Source of the DNA: an uncultured Mycoplasma sp.
Lineage (GTDB): Bacteria > Bacillota_I > Bacilli_A > Mycoplasmatales > Metamycoplasmataceae
Direction of reading: 5' to 3'
Assembly (NCBI GenBank): GCA_947039505.1
Contig: CAMQYZ010000004.1
Coordinates: forward strand, 62,001 to 126,000
DNA: 64,000 bases
The notes below the pieces were generated by a model. It saw only the letters and a list, made by a program, of their open reading frames with translations, was not told the origin of the DNA and ran no database searches. This document shows positions 22,928 through 33,347 of the stretch, piece by piece (position 1 is the stretch's first letter; the number at the start of each line of letters is the position of its first letter). Position numbers and translations under genes: made by a program.

Positions 22928-23310
22928 GGGGATGTAAAGGTTTCGACAAGTTTGAGGCTTGTTATTTTGCAGTAGTGTAGTAGACTATAAATACTTAGGC
23001 TTTTTTATAAACGGAAAAGAACAAACAAACGAAGATTACTCAAACATTGCGTTTTCTTCAAACCAATCAAATCTAGTATTTGCTTAATCTAGCGACTAGT
23101 TGTTATTATTGCTTTCCTAGGCTTTAAATAATATTATTTTAGGATATGAGGGTGGATTTGATTAAAGCCCAAAGAATTTTAAATCAGCCTCTACTAATTA
23201 GTTTTGTTTATTTAAATAATAGATAGTTGTAAAATATAAATAATCTAAACTGTAGATGAATAACTCTGTTTTTATCTTGGACCCGGGTTCGACTCCCGGC
23301 ATCTCCACCA
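22928..23310 (+). ncRNA. ssrA: tmRNA (transfer-messenger RNA)
   Basis: The 5' end GGGGATGT pairs with the 3' end CATCTCC ahead of an encoded CCA, forming the tRNA-like acceptor. The 3' part has the T-arm GGGTTCGACTCCC. The internal reading frame ends in a TAA at 23085-23087; read backwards from there the tag ends NQSNLVFA and begins near GKEQTNEDYS. The tag is long and ends in Phe-Ala, as mollicute tags tend to, instead of Leu-Ala-Ala. Pseudoknot-forming sequences follow. The exact resume codon is not certain. Confidence 0.95.
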
Positions 23311-23341
23311 ATGATTTTAATTAATCACCAAAAAAAATTAA

Positions 23342-23375
23342 ATAAAAGCACTTTAAGTTAAGTGCTTTTATTTTG
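23342..23375. terminator. Bidirectional terminator between ssrA and rarA
   Basis: AAAAGCACTT, loop of six, AAGTGCTTTT, flanked by A and T tracts. It ends tmRNA transcription and overlaps the rarA stop codon coming from the other side. Confidence 0.85.
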
Positions 23376-24597
23376 TTCATTTATTATTATTTCAAACTTC
23401 AACCATTCTTGTTTCTAACTTACTATCTGGATTGGGTTGATAATATTGGTTATGTTTGATTTCATTTGGTAAATATTGTTGTGCTACTCACGAGTTTTTA
23501 AAGTCGTGAGGATACTTGTAACCCACAATGCCTAATTTTGCATGTGATTTGTAACTTTGGTCTCTTATATGTGTTGGAACACGATATAACTCACCATTTT
23601 CAAGACTTGAGAGCGCTTTATTGATTGCCAAGTAAGCAGAATTAGATTTCGGAGACAAACACATCTCAATAACAGTAGTTGCTAAAATTTGGTGCGCTTC
23701 AGGAAATCCAACCTTGACAACTGCTTCCATAGCAAGAACCACTCTGGAAAGAAGTGTCGGATTTGCAAGTCCGATATCTTCATAAGATGAAGCAATAATT
23801 CTTCTAGAAATAGAAATTAAATCACCCGCTTTAATTAGTCTTGATAAATAATAAATTGCTGCATCAGGATCACTACCTCTAATTGATTTGTGAAATGCTG
23901 ATTGCAGATCATAAAATTCATCACCATAATTTGCCGATAGTGATGAAGTTAGTGGACTTACCTCATTCAATATTTCTTGTGTAATTTCCACATCTTTATA
24001 TAACGAATTAATAACATCTAATGTGTTAATTGCTTTTCTTAAATCACCATCTGTGTTTAAAGAAATAATTTCCAATGCTTCTTTAGAAATATTCATCCCT
24101 AATTTCTTTGAAATCTTAATTAACCCTTCAAGAATTTCGCTTTTGTTCAATTGTTTTAATTGAATAATTTGACACCGGCTTCTTATCGCCGGATTAACTA
24201 CAAAGAACGGATTTTCCGTGGTGGTTCCAAAGACAATTAAATTTCCTTTTTCTAAATAGGATAATAAGATATCTTGCTTATCTTTATTCATTCTATGAAA
24301 TTCATCAATAATTATCACAAAGTAATTATCACTAACATGTTTAGCTAATAGTTTGTCCAAATCATTTTTTTTGTTTATTGTGGGATTGAATAAAGCATAT
24401 TCAATATCTAAAGTATTAGATATAGATATTGCCATTGATGTTTTCCCAGTTCCTGGAGGTCCATAAAAAATACAAGAAAATAATTTTTGATTTTCTATCA
24501 TTTTTTTAATAATTCCATTTTTGTTCAATAAATGAGATTGACCAATTATGTCATCAATATTTTCTGGTTTTAAATAATTGGAAATAAGTTTGTTCAT
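23368..24597 (-). CDS. rarA: Replication-associated recombination protein A (RarA/MgsA)
   Basis: RarA is an AAA+ ATPase acting at stalled replication forks, related to clamp loaders. The 409-residue protein has Walker A GPPGTGKTS (about 46-54), Walker B FVIIIDEFHRM, sensor 1 GTTTENP and the arginine-finger region NPAIRSRCQI. The C-terminal family domain includes SFEDIGLANP-like and KVGFPEAHQILA stretches. A TGA-Trp at 23488 extends the frame by 40 residues to the TAA inside the terminator. TATAAT lies six bases before the ATG with no ribosome-binding site, so the message is probably leaderless. Confidence 0.94.
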
Positions 24598-24603
24598 ATT
24601 AAA

Positions 24604-24609
24604 ATTATA
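24604..24609 (-). promoter_or_regulatory. Promoter -10 box for leaderless rarA
   Basis: On the minus strand TATAAT ends six bases before the rarA ATG. Confidence 0.65.
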
Positions 24610-24789
24610 TATTTTTAATATCTTTAACTAACATTAAAATCAATATATTTAATCTTGATGTGACTTATCAAGTTAATTAAAGTTGACAAATTTTATCAAA
24701 CAAAATATTATTAATATATTTTGCATTGTCAAAGATGTCTATTTACTTTTTTCATAGAATATTGTTAAATTTTTATTTAATGAAGCATT

Positions 24790-25020
24790 AATAAATGTCA
24801 TCATGTTTAATTAATTTAAAAATTATCATTTTAGATTGTGTTCTTGCGATTGCAACATTCAAGTAATTAAATTCTCTTTGATGAGTCTATACTAACTAAA
24901 GATTATGATAGTGTTTTGTAGTTGGTATTTTTCATGATTCGCGTCAATAATGTAATCATCATTAAAAATATCAGAACTATAATCATTGTCTATTCCGAAG
25001 GGTGTGAATTATATTAAATT
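24790..25020 (-). pseudogene. Remnant of a superfamily 1 helicase C-terminus
   Basis: The 558-bp space between rarA and the permease has no intact gene. On the minus strand one frame reads FTPFGIDNDYSSD and continues about 30 residues to a stop. A shifted frame then reads THQREFNYLNVAIART followed by QSKMIIF. The second piece fits the last conserved motif of superfamily 1 DNA/RNA helicases (LNVAxTRA). Stops and a frameshift separate the pieces and nothing resembling a helicase core remains. The limits are rough, and the rest of the space (24610-24790) shows nothing I can interpret. Confidence 0.5.
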
Positions 25021-25100
25021 AAGAATACAATATTTAAAATATTTCGATAGATAATCACTAAAATCCTTAATTATTTAAGGTAAATATGTTCTTTCAAAAT

Positions 25101-25130
25101 AAAAAAACACCTCTTTAAGACGATGTTTTT
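25101..25130 (-). terminator. Probable terminator of the arginine operon
   Basis: On the minus strand AAAAACATC pairs with GGTGTTTTTTT (one U-G pair) about 30 bases after the permease stop codon. Confidence 0.5.
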
Positions 25131-25155
25131 AATTGTTTTATATGTTTAAAATTAA

Positions 25156-26787
25156 CTATTCTAAAGCTTGAACTTTATCACCAGTTAAGATGCCTTTACG
25201 CTTATTGAAGTAATCTTCAATAAATGTTGGTAAAAAGGTTAGTGCTAAAAATAAAATTAATACAACAACCAACATAACTCTACTAATTATTTCTTCATTT
25301 GTTAATTCTTTAAAATAGAATATTGCCATAAGATCAAATATTGGAGCAAAAATTGTTACAAATAAGGCAACTGACATTATTATAATTGACATAATAGCCA
25401 TTGGCTTAAAGTATTTTTTCTGTTCAGTAACTATTTTTTTAGTTTTTCTATTCTTTAAACAACCATATATAGAAGCTACAATGAATGCAAAGGTGAATAA
25501 AGCTGTTCAATTGGCCATTAAATCTGCAAAATTATACAAACTTTCCATCCCTGATCCATATTCAGCACCTTCATACCCTCCAGGTATATAAGCAAAGACA
25601 CCAATTATAGTAAATAATAAAACAATTGGTATAGACATTACAAGAGAGTACATAATTCCAATTTTTGGTTTATGAGGATTTAATTTATTTTTAAATTTTG
25701 AAGAAAATGGTAATTCATCTTCTTGGACTAAATCTTCAATAAATCTTGGCGCTCACATGGCAAACCCATTAATAATACCCAAAATACCAATCGCTATTAA
25801 AATATTAACAACTCCAAAAACTCATCCTTGACCACTTTCCATTAATCATGATCCAAATCCATAGAATGATCCATCACCATTTAAAGACATTGATATTGCA
25901 ATTGTTAAATAAATTATTGTTACAATTCCTAAACCAAACAAAATAGCCATTGGAGTTTTTTTAGGTTCAGCCATTTCAGTTTGTAAACCTGATGTTACAT
26001 AAAACCCATCATATGCAAAGAATATTCCAGCCATCGCAATAAACATTCCGAATCCAGGAGTCATAGATGCTAAAGAATTAACTTCTACTTCTGGTTTAAA
26101 ACCAGGAGTTATTGGTTCATCAGGTGTAGCGCCTACACCAACAAAAACGAATCCAATTATTGCAGCTACTACCAAAGGAATAAATTTAACGGCTGTTATT
26201 GCTAAATTTTGAACATTACCAGCTCTAGAAGAATATCCCGAAACAATTGTAAAGTAACTCATTATTCCAAAGATAATAAATAGTCATATCAATCAATCTA
26301 CATTTGTTCCAAATGAGAAAGGTGCCAAGGATGCTTGGCCATCCGTAATTGTACTATGAGTCCAAACTCCAATTCCATCTTGTAATTGTATTATGAAATA
26401 TAATGGCATAAAAAAGTAAGTTAAAGGCAAATATATATAAAACATAAAATTCTTAGAGGCCTTATATATAAATCTTGAATTAAAAGTTTTACATCATCCA
26501 ATTAAAGATAAATTGTCATTTCTAGCACTTGCTATTTCAATTAAAGATAAAGCCATCGCAATAACTGCAAAAGCAGCTATTATTCAAGTAAAAATAGCTA
26601 AAACCAAACTACCATGAGAACCTTCCAAAACCGATTTTGATTTCAAGAATATTCCTGCCCCTACAGAAGAACCAACAACAACAAGCATTGCTGAAAAAAA
26701 GGAAATTTTTTTCTTTAGAGGTGCGTTAGCAATGCTTTCTTGCGAATCATTGCTTTTTGATTTTTTTGTCATAATTTTTTTGGACAT
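25156..26787 (-). CDS. APC-family amino acid permease, probable arginine/ornithine antiporter
   Basis: A 543-residue membrane protein with about 12-14 helices, read through many TGA-Trp codons. The first helix carries the APC signature VVVGSSVGAGIFLKS, and a later helix has FFAYDGFYVTSG, typical of the family. It follows arcC on the same strand with about 27 bases between them and an AAAGGAAT site, and so is the last gene of the arginine deiminase operon. That position suggests exchange of arginine for ornithine, which the pathway needs and which ArcD does in other bacteria. The substrate is inferred from context only. Confidence 0.88.
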
Positions 26788-26814
26788 AATTAAATTCCTT
26801 TCACGATATTTAAA

Positions 26815-27744
26815 TTAATATATTATTCTTGTTCCGGACGTTCCATCTAAAGCTTCTTGAACTTTATTCAAATCTGCAATAATAGCAACACGTCTACTGT
26901 CTTTTTTAACAAATTCAATAGCTGCTTGAACTTTAGGAAGCATACTCCCAGGAGCAAATTGATTATCCTCAATATATTTTTCAAGTTGACTTATAGTCAC
27001 TAAATTCAATGATTCTTGATTTGATTTATTATAATTAATAAATATTTTTTCAACAGCTGTTAAAATAATCAATATATCAGCATCAAGTTTATCACTTATT
27101 TTAGATAATGCAAAATCTTTGTCAATAACTCCATCTACCCCTTTATATCCATAATCATTTTTAATAGTTGGAATGCCACCGCCACCAGCCAAAATAACAC
27201 AAGCTCCAGATTCAACTGTTTTCTTGAAAGTTTCAATACCAATAAAATCTATTGGCATTGGACTTGCAACAACTTTCCTAAATCCTCTTCCGGCGTCTTC
27301 TACAATTATACTACTTGGATTGTTTTTTTCACACATTTTTAAATTTTTATAAAAAGGACCTACTGGTTTTGTAGGATTTTTAAATGCAGGATCATTTTCA
27401 TCAACTATTGTTTGAGTTAAAAAATAAACCAATTCTTTATCAATATTCAATTTAAAAAACTCATTTTGTATTGCAGTCATCAAATGAAACCCAATATAAC
27501 CTTGAGACATTGCACCTGCTTCTGCAAATGGAACTAATGCAGTTTCTGCATTAAATGATTTTGCATCTGAAAAAGAATTAAAAATCATTCCAACTTGAGG
27601 ACCATTTCCATGACCAACAATTACTTGATGACCATCTTTAATCAAAGAAACGATTTTCTTTGCTGGGATTTTAACTAGATTTCTTTGCTCGTCAGGATTA
27701 TTTCCCAAAGCATTTCCACCTAATGCAATTACAATTCTAGACAT
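26815..27744 (-). CDS. arcC: Carbamate kinase
   Basis: ArcC makes ATP from carbamoyl phosphate and ADP, the energy-yielding step of arginine breakdown. The 309-residue product has the amino acid kinase fold: RIVIALGGNALG at the start, VGHGNGPQVG, CVILAGGGGIPTI and DGVIDKDFALSKIS, and the C-terminal LEKYIEDNQFAPGSMLPKV. Length is normal and the gene has no internal TGA. It begins five bases after the stop of the carbamoyltransferase gene. Confidence 0.97.
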   Translation of the reverse strand: MSRIVIALGGNALGNNPDEQRNLVKIPAKKIVSLIKDGHQVIVGHGNGPQVGMIFNSFSDAKSFNAETALVPFAEAGAMSQGYIGFHLMTAIQNEFFKLNIDKELVYFLTQTIVDENDPAFKNPTKPVGPFYKNLKMCEKNNPSSIIVEDAGRGFRKVVASPMPIDFIGIETFKKTVESGACVILAGGGGIPTIKNDYGYKGVDGVIDKDFALSKISDKLDADILIILTAVEKIFINYNKSNQESLNLVTISQLEKYIEDNQFAPGSMLPKVQAAIEFVKKDSRRVAIIADLNKVQEALDGTSGTRIIY

Positions 27745-27749
27745 AACAA

Positions 27750-28778
27750 TTAATAACCTATTGTAGCAAGCATAATCGCTTTAATTGAATGTAATCTATT
27801 TTCTGCTTGGTCAAACGCTTTATTATATTTTGATTGAAATACTTCATCAGTAACTTCCATAGCACCATTTTTAACAAGAGGATATTTTTTACCAAATTTA
27901 TTTGCAATATCTTTTGAAAAATCAGTGTGATTATCATGAAATGCAGGTAGACAATGTAAAAATATTACATTTTCTTTAGCTTTTTTTATCATTTTCATAT
28001 CAACCTGAAAATCATGCAATTCACCAATTCTTTCATCAAATAATTCAAATGCTTCACCTAATGAAACTCAAACATCTGTATAAATTACATCAGCACCTTC
28101 AGCGGCTTTCATTTTATCATCACTAAATGTTAAAGAACCACCATTTCTTTCAAAAAGTTTTTGGCAATCTTCAATTACACTTTTTCTAATTTCAGAGTGA
28201 TAACTTTTTGGTCCACACAATGTTATATGCATACCTGTAAAGGCAGCTCCAATAAGCATTGAGTGACCCATATTGTTTTTAATATCACCAATAAAAACAA
28301 CTTTTTTATTTTTCAAATCACCCAATTCCTCTTTCATTGTCATAAAATCAGCAATTATCTGTGTAGGGTGCTCTTCATCTGTTAAGCCATTTCAAATTGG
28401 TACTCCAGAATGCTTTACAAGGGCATCTATGTCTGATTGTGCATATCCTCTAAATTCAATTCCATCATAGAATCTTCCTAAAACTTTCGCTGTATCTTCT
28501 ATTGATTCTTTTTTACCAAAATTAGATCCTTGAGGACCTATATAAGTTACACCAGCCCCCAAATCAGCACCAGCAACTTCAAAAGCACAACGTGTTCTAG
28601 TTGAGTCTTTTTGAAACATAATTGCTATGTTTTTACCAATGAAAGGTCTATTTAAAGTTTGTAGTCCTTGTGATTTTGATTTTTTTAAATCTATAGATAA
28701 ATCTAATAGATATTTTACCTCTTCAGTTTTAAAGTTTAAAAGCGAATCTAAACTTCTTCCTTTTAAATTAATAGCCAT
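27750..28778 (-). CDS. arcB: Ornithine carbamoyltransferase (catabolic)
   Basis: This enzyme splits citrulline with phosphate into ornithine and carbamoyl phosphate in the arginine deiminase pathway. The 342-residue sequence has the carbamoyl phosphate site FQKDSTRTR (STRTR at 59-63), the EHPTQ loop, and the ornithine-site HCLPAFHD. It joins three pieces through TGA-Trp codons. Its place between arcA and arcC indicates the catabolic form. No other arginine biosynthesis gene is present in the window. Confidence 0.96.
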
Positions 28779-28817
28779 ATTTTTTTCCTTTTTTTAATTT
28801 TTTTATTTTCTATTTTT

Positions 28818-30038
<1,221 letters not shown>

Positions 30039-30069
30039 CCTTTTTCATAAAATAAATATTAGAATTAAC

Positions 30070-30087
30070 TATAAGTTAAAACTTATA
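30070..30087. promoter_or_regulatory. Palindrome in the arcA leader, candidate operator
   Basis: TATAAGTTAAAACTTATA is a perfect inverted repeat with 8-bp arms. It lies just downstream of the arc promoter -10 box (30099-30104, minus strand), around +5 to +22, where a repressor could block transcription. In RNA it would be only a weak hairpin. Confidence 0.5.
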
Positions 30088-30127
30088 TCTACAATTTAAT
30101 TATACAATAATATATAAATTACAAAAA

Positions 30128-30150
30128 AATAAACCCAAACATGGGTTTTT
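30128..30150 (-). terminator. rplU-rpmA terminator
   Basis: AAACCCA, four-base loop, TGGGTTT, with a T-tract on the minus strand, about 50 bases after the rpmA stop. Confidence 0.75.
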
Positions 30151-30197
30151 AAAAATATTTTAAAAAGTAATAAATTTTTTTTGATTTCAAAACAATT

Positions 30198-30470
30198 TTA
30201 TTTTTTGGGTGTTGTTATACGCTCTGGATAAACCGAAACAATTTTTTTATTTCTTTTATCTCCATACTTAATATAACCATCTATTAAAGCATAAAGTGTA
30301 TCGTCATTACCACGACCCACATTATCCCCAGGATGAATCTTAGTACCTCTTTGTCTAAAAATTATTGATCCCGCATTTCCATATTGACCATCACTTAGTT
30401 TTCAACCAAGACGTCTTCCGGCAGAATCACGACCATTCTTACTAGAACCAGCTGCTTTTGTTTTTGCCAT
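30198..30470 (-). CDS. rpmA: Ribosomal protein L27
   Basis: L27 sits next to the peptidyl-transferase centre. The 90-residue sequence matches the family: [34 protein letters not shown] and [15 protein letters not shown]. It starts [10 protein letters not shown], like the E. coli form. The N-terminal extension that most Firmicutes and many mollicutes carry and remove with the Prp protease is absent: an in-frame TAG lies two codons before the ATG. No prp gene lies between rplU and rpmA, where it normally sits. Confidence 0.96.
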
Positions 30471-30480
30471 ATTCTATCAC

Positions 30481-30780
30481 CTAACCTTTCATTTCAATTA
30501 TTTTTACACGAGTATAAGGTTGACGATGACCAAGCTTTCTTTTGTGTGTTGATTTAGCATTGTGACGATAAACTACAATTTTTTTGTGTTTTCCTTGTTT
30601 TTCAATAAGACCTGTTACAGTTGTGTTTTCTAAAAGAGGTAACCCAATTTTATCTCCCATAACTAGAACTTCATCAAAAACAACTTTGTCTCCAGCTTCT
30701 CCTTCAATTTTCTCTATATAGATAATTGAGTCTTTTTCTACAAGTAGTTGTTTACCACCAGTTTTAATTATTGCAATCAT
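30481..30780 (-). CDS. rplU: Ribosomal protein L21
   Basis: A 99-residue large-subunit protein with the family opening AIIKTGGKQLLVEKD and the C-terminal HKRKLGHRQPYTRVKI. The start follows AGGAGATG. Transcription probably begins near 30866, giving a leader of about 86 bases. rpmA follows ten bases after the stop. Confidence 0.97.
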   Translation of the reverse strand: MIAIIKTGGKQLLVEKDSIIYIEKIEGEAGDKVVFDEVLVMGDKIGLPLLENTTVTGLIEKQGKHKKIVVYRHNAKSTHKRKLGHRQPYTRVKIIEMKG

Positions 30781-30866
30781 TGCATCTCCTAATTTTTAAA
30801 TTCTCATCCTTAAGGTGATTTTCATCTTATATTAACCTCTTTGGTATGGTTACAAAAAGTAACTTA
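30781..30866 (-). promoter_or_regulatory. Structured 5' leader of rplU-rpmA
   Basis: A TATAAT box at 30873-30878 (minus strand) sets the probable start. The leader begins close to a hairpin GTTAC-loop-GTAAC (30849-30863) and has a second half rich in GATGA/AAGGATGAGA. Firmicutes have an L21 leader element that binds the protein and controls the operon; this could be its counterpart. The match rests on position, not on a checked structure. Confidence 0.35.
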
Positions 30867-30951
30867 TAAAGTATTATACAAAATTATTTATTTAAAAACA
30901 CTATTTTCTAAAAATAAATAAATATTTTAGAAGAAGTTTTCAAAATTACTT

Positions 30952-30957
30952 TATAAT
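30952..30957 (+). promoter_or_regulatory. Promoter -10 box of the leaderless membrane-protein cluster
   Basis: TATAAT ends six bases before the ATG of the first gene of the cluster at 30964; no Shine-Dalgarno site is present. Confidence 0.65.
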
Positions 30958-30963
30958 AGAACT

Positions 30964-31305
30964 ATGAAAAACCAAAGAATAGTTGCCACTTTAACAACAG
31001 GTATTGTCTTATCAATATTAAATTTTATTTTATTTGTAGTAATTGTAACAGGAACTACAATTTATTTATTAGATAGTGTTCAAGGTTCTTGAGTGCCTGT
31101 CCTTATTTCTTTATCTGTAGTTTTTGTGGTTTCATTTGTTATTAATATAATATTATACACAACAATAATTTTAAATAAAAATTCGTTGGTTAAGAATCAA
31201 GAAAATGAATTCTCCTTTTGAATAGCGGCATTTATTTTTTGAATATTGCAACCTCTTTCATATTTTATATTTATATTCATTTACTTAAAAGAAAGAAAAA
31301 TATAA
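30964..31305 (+). CDS. Small four-helix membrane protein, first of a tandem pair
   Basis: A 113-residue protein that is almost all membrane: helices at about 12-35, 43-70 and 84-107, with a short polar loop LNKNSLVKNQENE between the second and third hydrophobic blocks. No family recognised. It shares layout and short matches (GIxLSIxN, IILN, a loop of N/Q/E, then FxxAxxFFW) with the next gene and looks like its duplicate. A leaderless start is likely. The following gene begins one base after the stop. Confidence 0.7.
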
Positions 31306-31306
31306 A

Positions 31307-31684
31307 ATGAAAACTTCCACAAAACAGATAGATAAAAAAGGAAACAAAAAAAGTTTTTCTTTTGTTGTCAATTCTGGAATTTACTTGTCTATATTCAATA
31401 TTTTCATTACAAGTTTAATTGTATTTGTTTGTGTACAGTTATTTATGGATCCCATTAATTATATTTTATGAATAAGTTCTTTAGGAGTTTTTGCTTTTAT
31501 TTTATTTGTTTCACTACTTTTAACAACCATTTTATTTGTAAAAATAATTTTAAACAATCAACAATTTTTAAACAATGAACAAGTGGGAATCAACCCAAAA
31601 AAATACTTTATTGCAGCAACTATTTTTTTCTTTTGAAATAGTTTGATTAGCTTTTTTATGTATAAAAAATTATTAACAAATTAA
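31307..31684 (+). CDS. Small four-helix membrane protein, second of a tandem pair
   Basis: A 125-residue membrane protein with a basic N-terminus (MKTSTKQIDKKGNKK) and hydrophobic segments at about 25-45, 52-80 and 100-120. Its central part GIYLSIFNIFITSL, then IILNNQQFLNNEQ, lines up with the gene before it, pointing to tandem duplication. The start ATG lies one base after the previous stop, so translation is probably coupled. Function unknown. The downstream gene, a sialyltransferase-like protein, starts 15 bases on. Confidence 0.7.
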
Positions 31685-31698
31685 TGGGAAGTGATTGT

Positions 31699-33291
31699 AT
31701 GAAAAAATCAAAAAATAAATTTATAATTCCGTCTGTTTTAACAATAGCTATAGGTTCTTCAATTGCATTGTGTAGCTATGGTTTTGCTCAAGTTGTAACT
31801 GAAAAAAACATAACTACCAAAACCAGCAATAAATTGATGGGATGAACTAGAGAAAACGAAGAAATCAATAAAAATAGATATGCGCATGATGCTTTAATGC
31901 AAGATGCTGTGGAAAAATCTCGAACTGACTCTGTTTTATTTTATAAAATTAATGGTTCTAGCGTTATTACAAGATTCTCTTTTGTTGCACACATCATGAA
32001 AGTTTTAGAATTAAATCCTGACAAACATATCGAAATTTATGCCATCAATCTCCTGAACTTAGATATGGATTATTTCAAGCAATTTCCTAATGTTGTTTAT
32101 AATGAATTTAGTGAAACTGTGTTGACAAATAATGCAACTTATTCATATAATTTAAGTTTCTTACAAAATGTTTATGATAAATTTGGAAAAAATGTCAAAA
32201 TTGATGGTTATTTTGATGACTACACTTATATGGCCAAAGTATCATTGTATATGAGAGGTTTTAACTCTCCTTTAGATAGATTAAGAATATATAATGAATT
32301 TATTTTGCTAGGTCAATTAGAAAGTATGAATTTTTTTTCAGATGGAACAAAATCAGTAGAATATTTTAGTCAATTATTTAAGCAATCATTTTTACTTTCT
32401 AACAACCTATACAACGAAGAAGATAAAAATTATACAAACGCTAAACTAATGAGACAAGCAGTAAAAAATAATCAAATAAGTAAAGAGGTTTTTTTAGAAG
32501 GTAATAACGCCCTTTTGTTTTTAACTTCTATGATGACAATTGATTTCGAAGATCCTAATAGCACCAAATACTTCCTACCTACAACAGATTTTATTCCAGA
32601 AATGAATAGACCAGATAATAATCCGAACTATAAATATGTAGAAAATGATATTTTCTCTCCATATAATTCCGTAAATATGGACATCATTACATTTATGAAG
32701 GGATTTGACCAAATAGTCATTAGAAAAATTTTAAAAATTAAAGAGGATTTTGATCCTAATTCTTATATACAACAAATGAATAATCATAAAAACTACATTT
32801 ATTCAGGTGGAAAAATGAATACTCAAGATAGAATAGATAGCAATATCAAAACACTAGTAGCAATTAAAAATTATGCAAATTCAAAACATCCAACTGAAAG
32901 TGATAAAATAATTGTTTGATTTAAGGGTCACCCTGCTGATGAAAATATTTTGGAAACTTTAGTAAAACGAATTAGTGTTTTATATCCTGGAGATGATGGT
33001 AGTTGAATACAAGTTTTAGATAATAAAGTTCCTTTTGAATTTTATTCTATCTACAACGTGTTCGCTTCTGATCCTGCAAACAACAAAGAAGTATTCTTGT
33101 TTTCTACATATTCCACTTTAGTTATGATATTGCATGCAAGCGGTCAAGGGTCTGACATAACAAAAATTATAGTGGATGATACAACAATTTATTCTAAAGA
33201 AAAAATAATTGGCATCTATGGATCGAACTCTATAATTTTTCCAGAAGAAAATCTAACCACTTTAGAAGATTTTGAAAACTCTTTTTCTTAA
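31699..33291 (+). CDS. Membrane-anchored protein resembling bacterial sialyltransferases (GT80/GT52-like)
   Basis: A 530-residue protein with a basic start and one hydrophobic helix (about 8-30), then a large soluble domain. The domain carries, in the right order, the motifs of GT80-type sialyltransferases such as Pasteurella PM0188: an acidic loop NFFSDGTKSVEYF (Asp at about 215; the family has LYDDGS), WFKGHPADEN (His about 411; the donor-phosphate HP motif), VPFEFYS (Glu about 447), and LFSTYSTL (Ser/Thr at 469-473; the family has a double serine). The closing stretch IIFPEENLTTLEDF also resembles the family end. The first motif has one acidic residue where two are usual. The segment between motifs one and two is longer than in PM0188. 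The anchor would place the domain outside the cell if the positive-inside rule holds. Similarity was judged by eye; function is unproven. Confidence 0.55.
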
Positions 33292-33302
33292 AAGAGTAAT
33301 GC

Positions 33303-33338
33303 TTTCCTTATTTTAAAGTTATAATAAAAATAAGGAAA
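33303..33338 (+). promoter_or_regulatory. Hairpin with a promoter in its loop, upstream of a membrane protein gene
   Basis: TTTCCTTATTTT and AAAATAAGGAAA form a perfect 12-bp inverted repeat around a 12-base loop. The loop contains TATAAT (33320-33325) and the right arm contains AAGGA, the likely ribosome-binding site. Read-through RNA from upstream would hide the site in the stem; RNA started from the internal box would lack the left arm. Confidence 0.6.
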
Positions 33339-33347
33339 TAAAAAATT

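Noticed and set aside
31699..31800. Lipoprotein signal on the sialyltransferase-like protein
   Set aside because: A Cys follows the hydrophobic helix, but the residues before it (I-A-L) do not fit a lipobox, so a membrane anchor was preferred.
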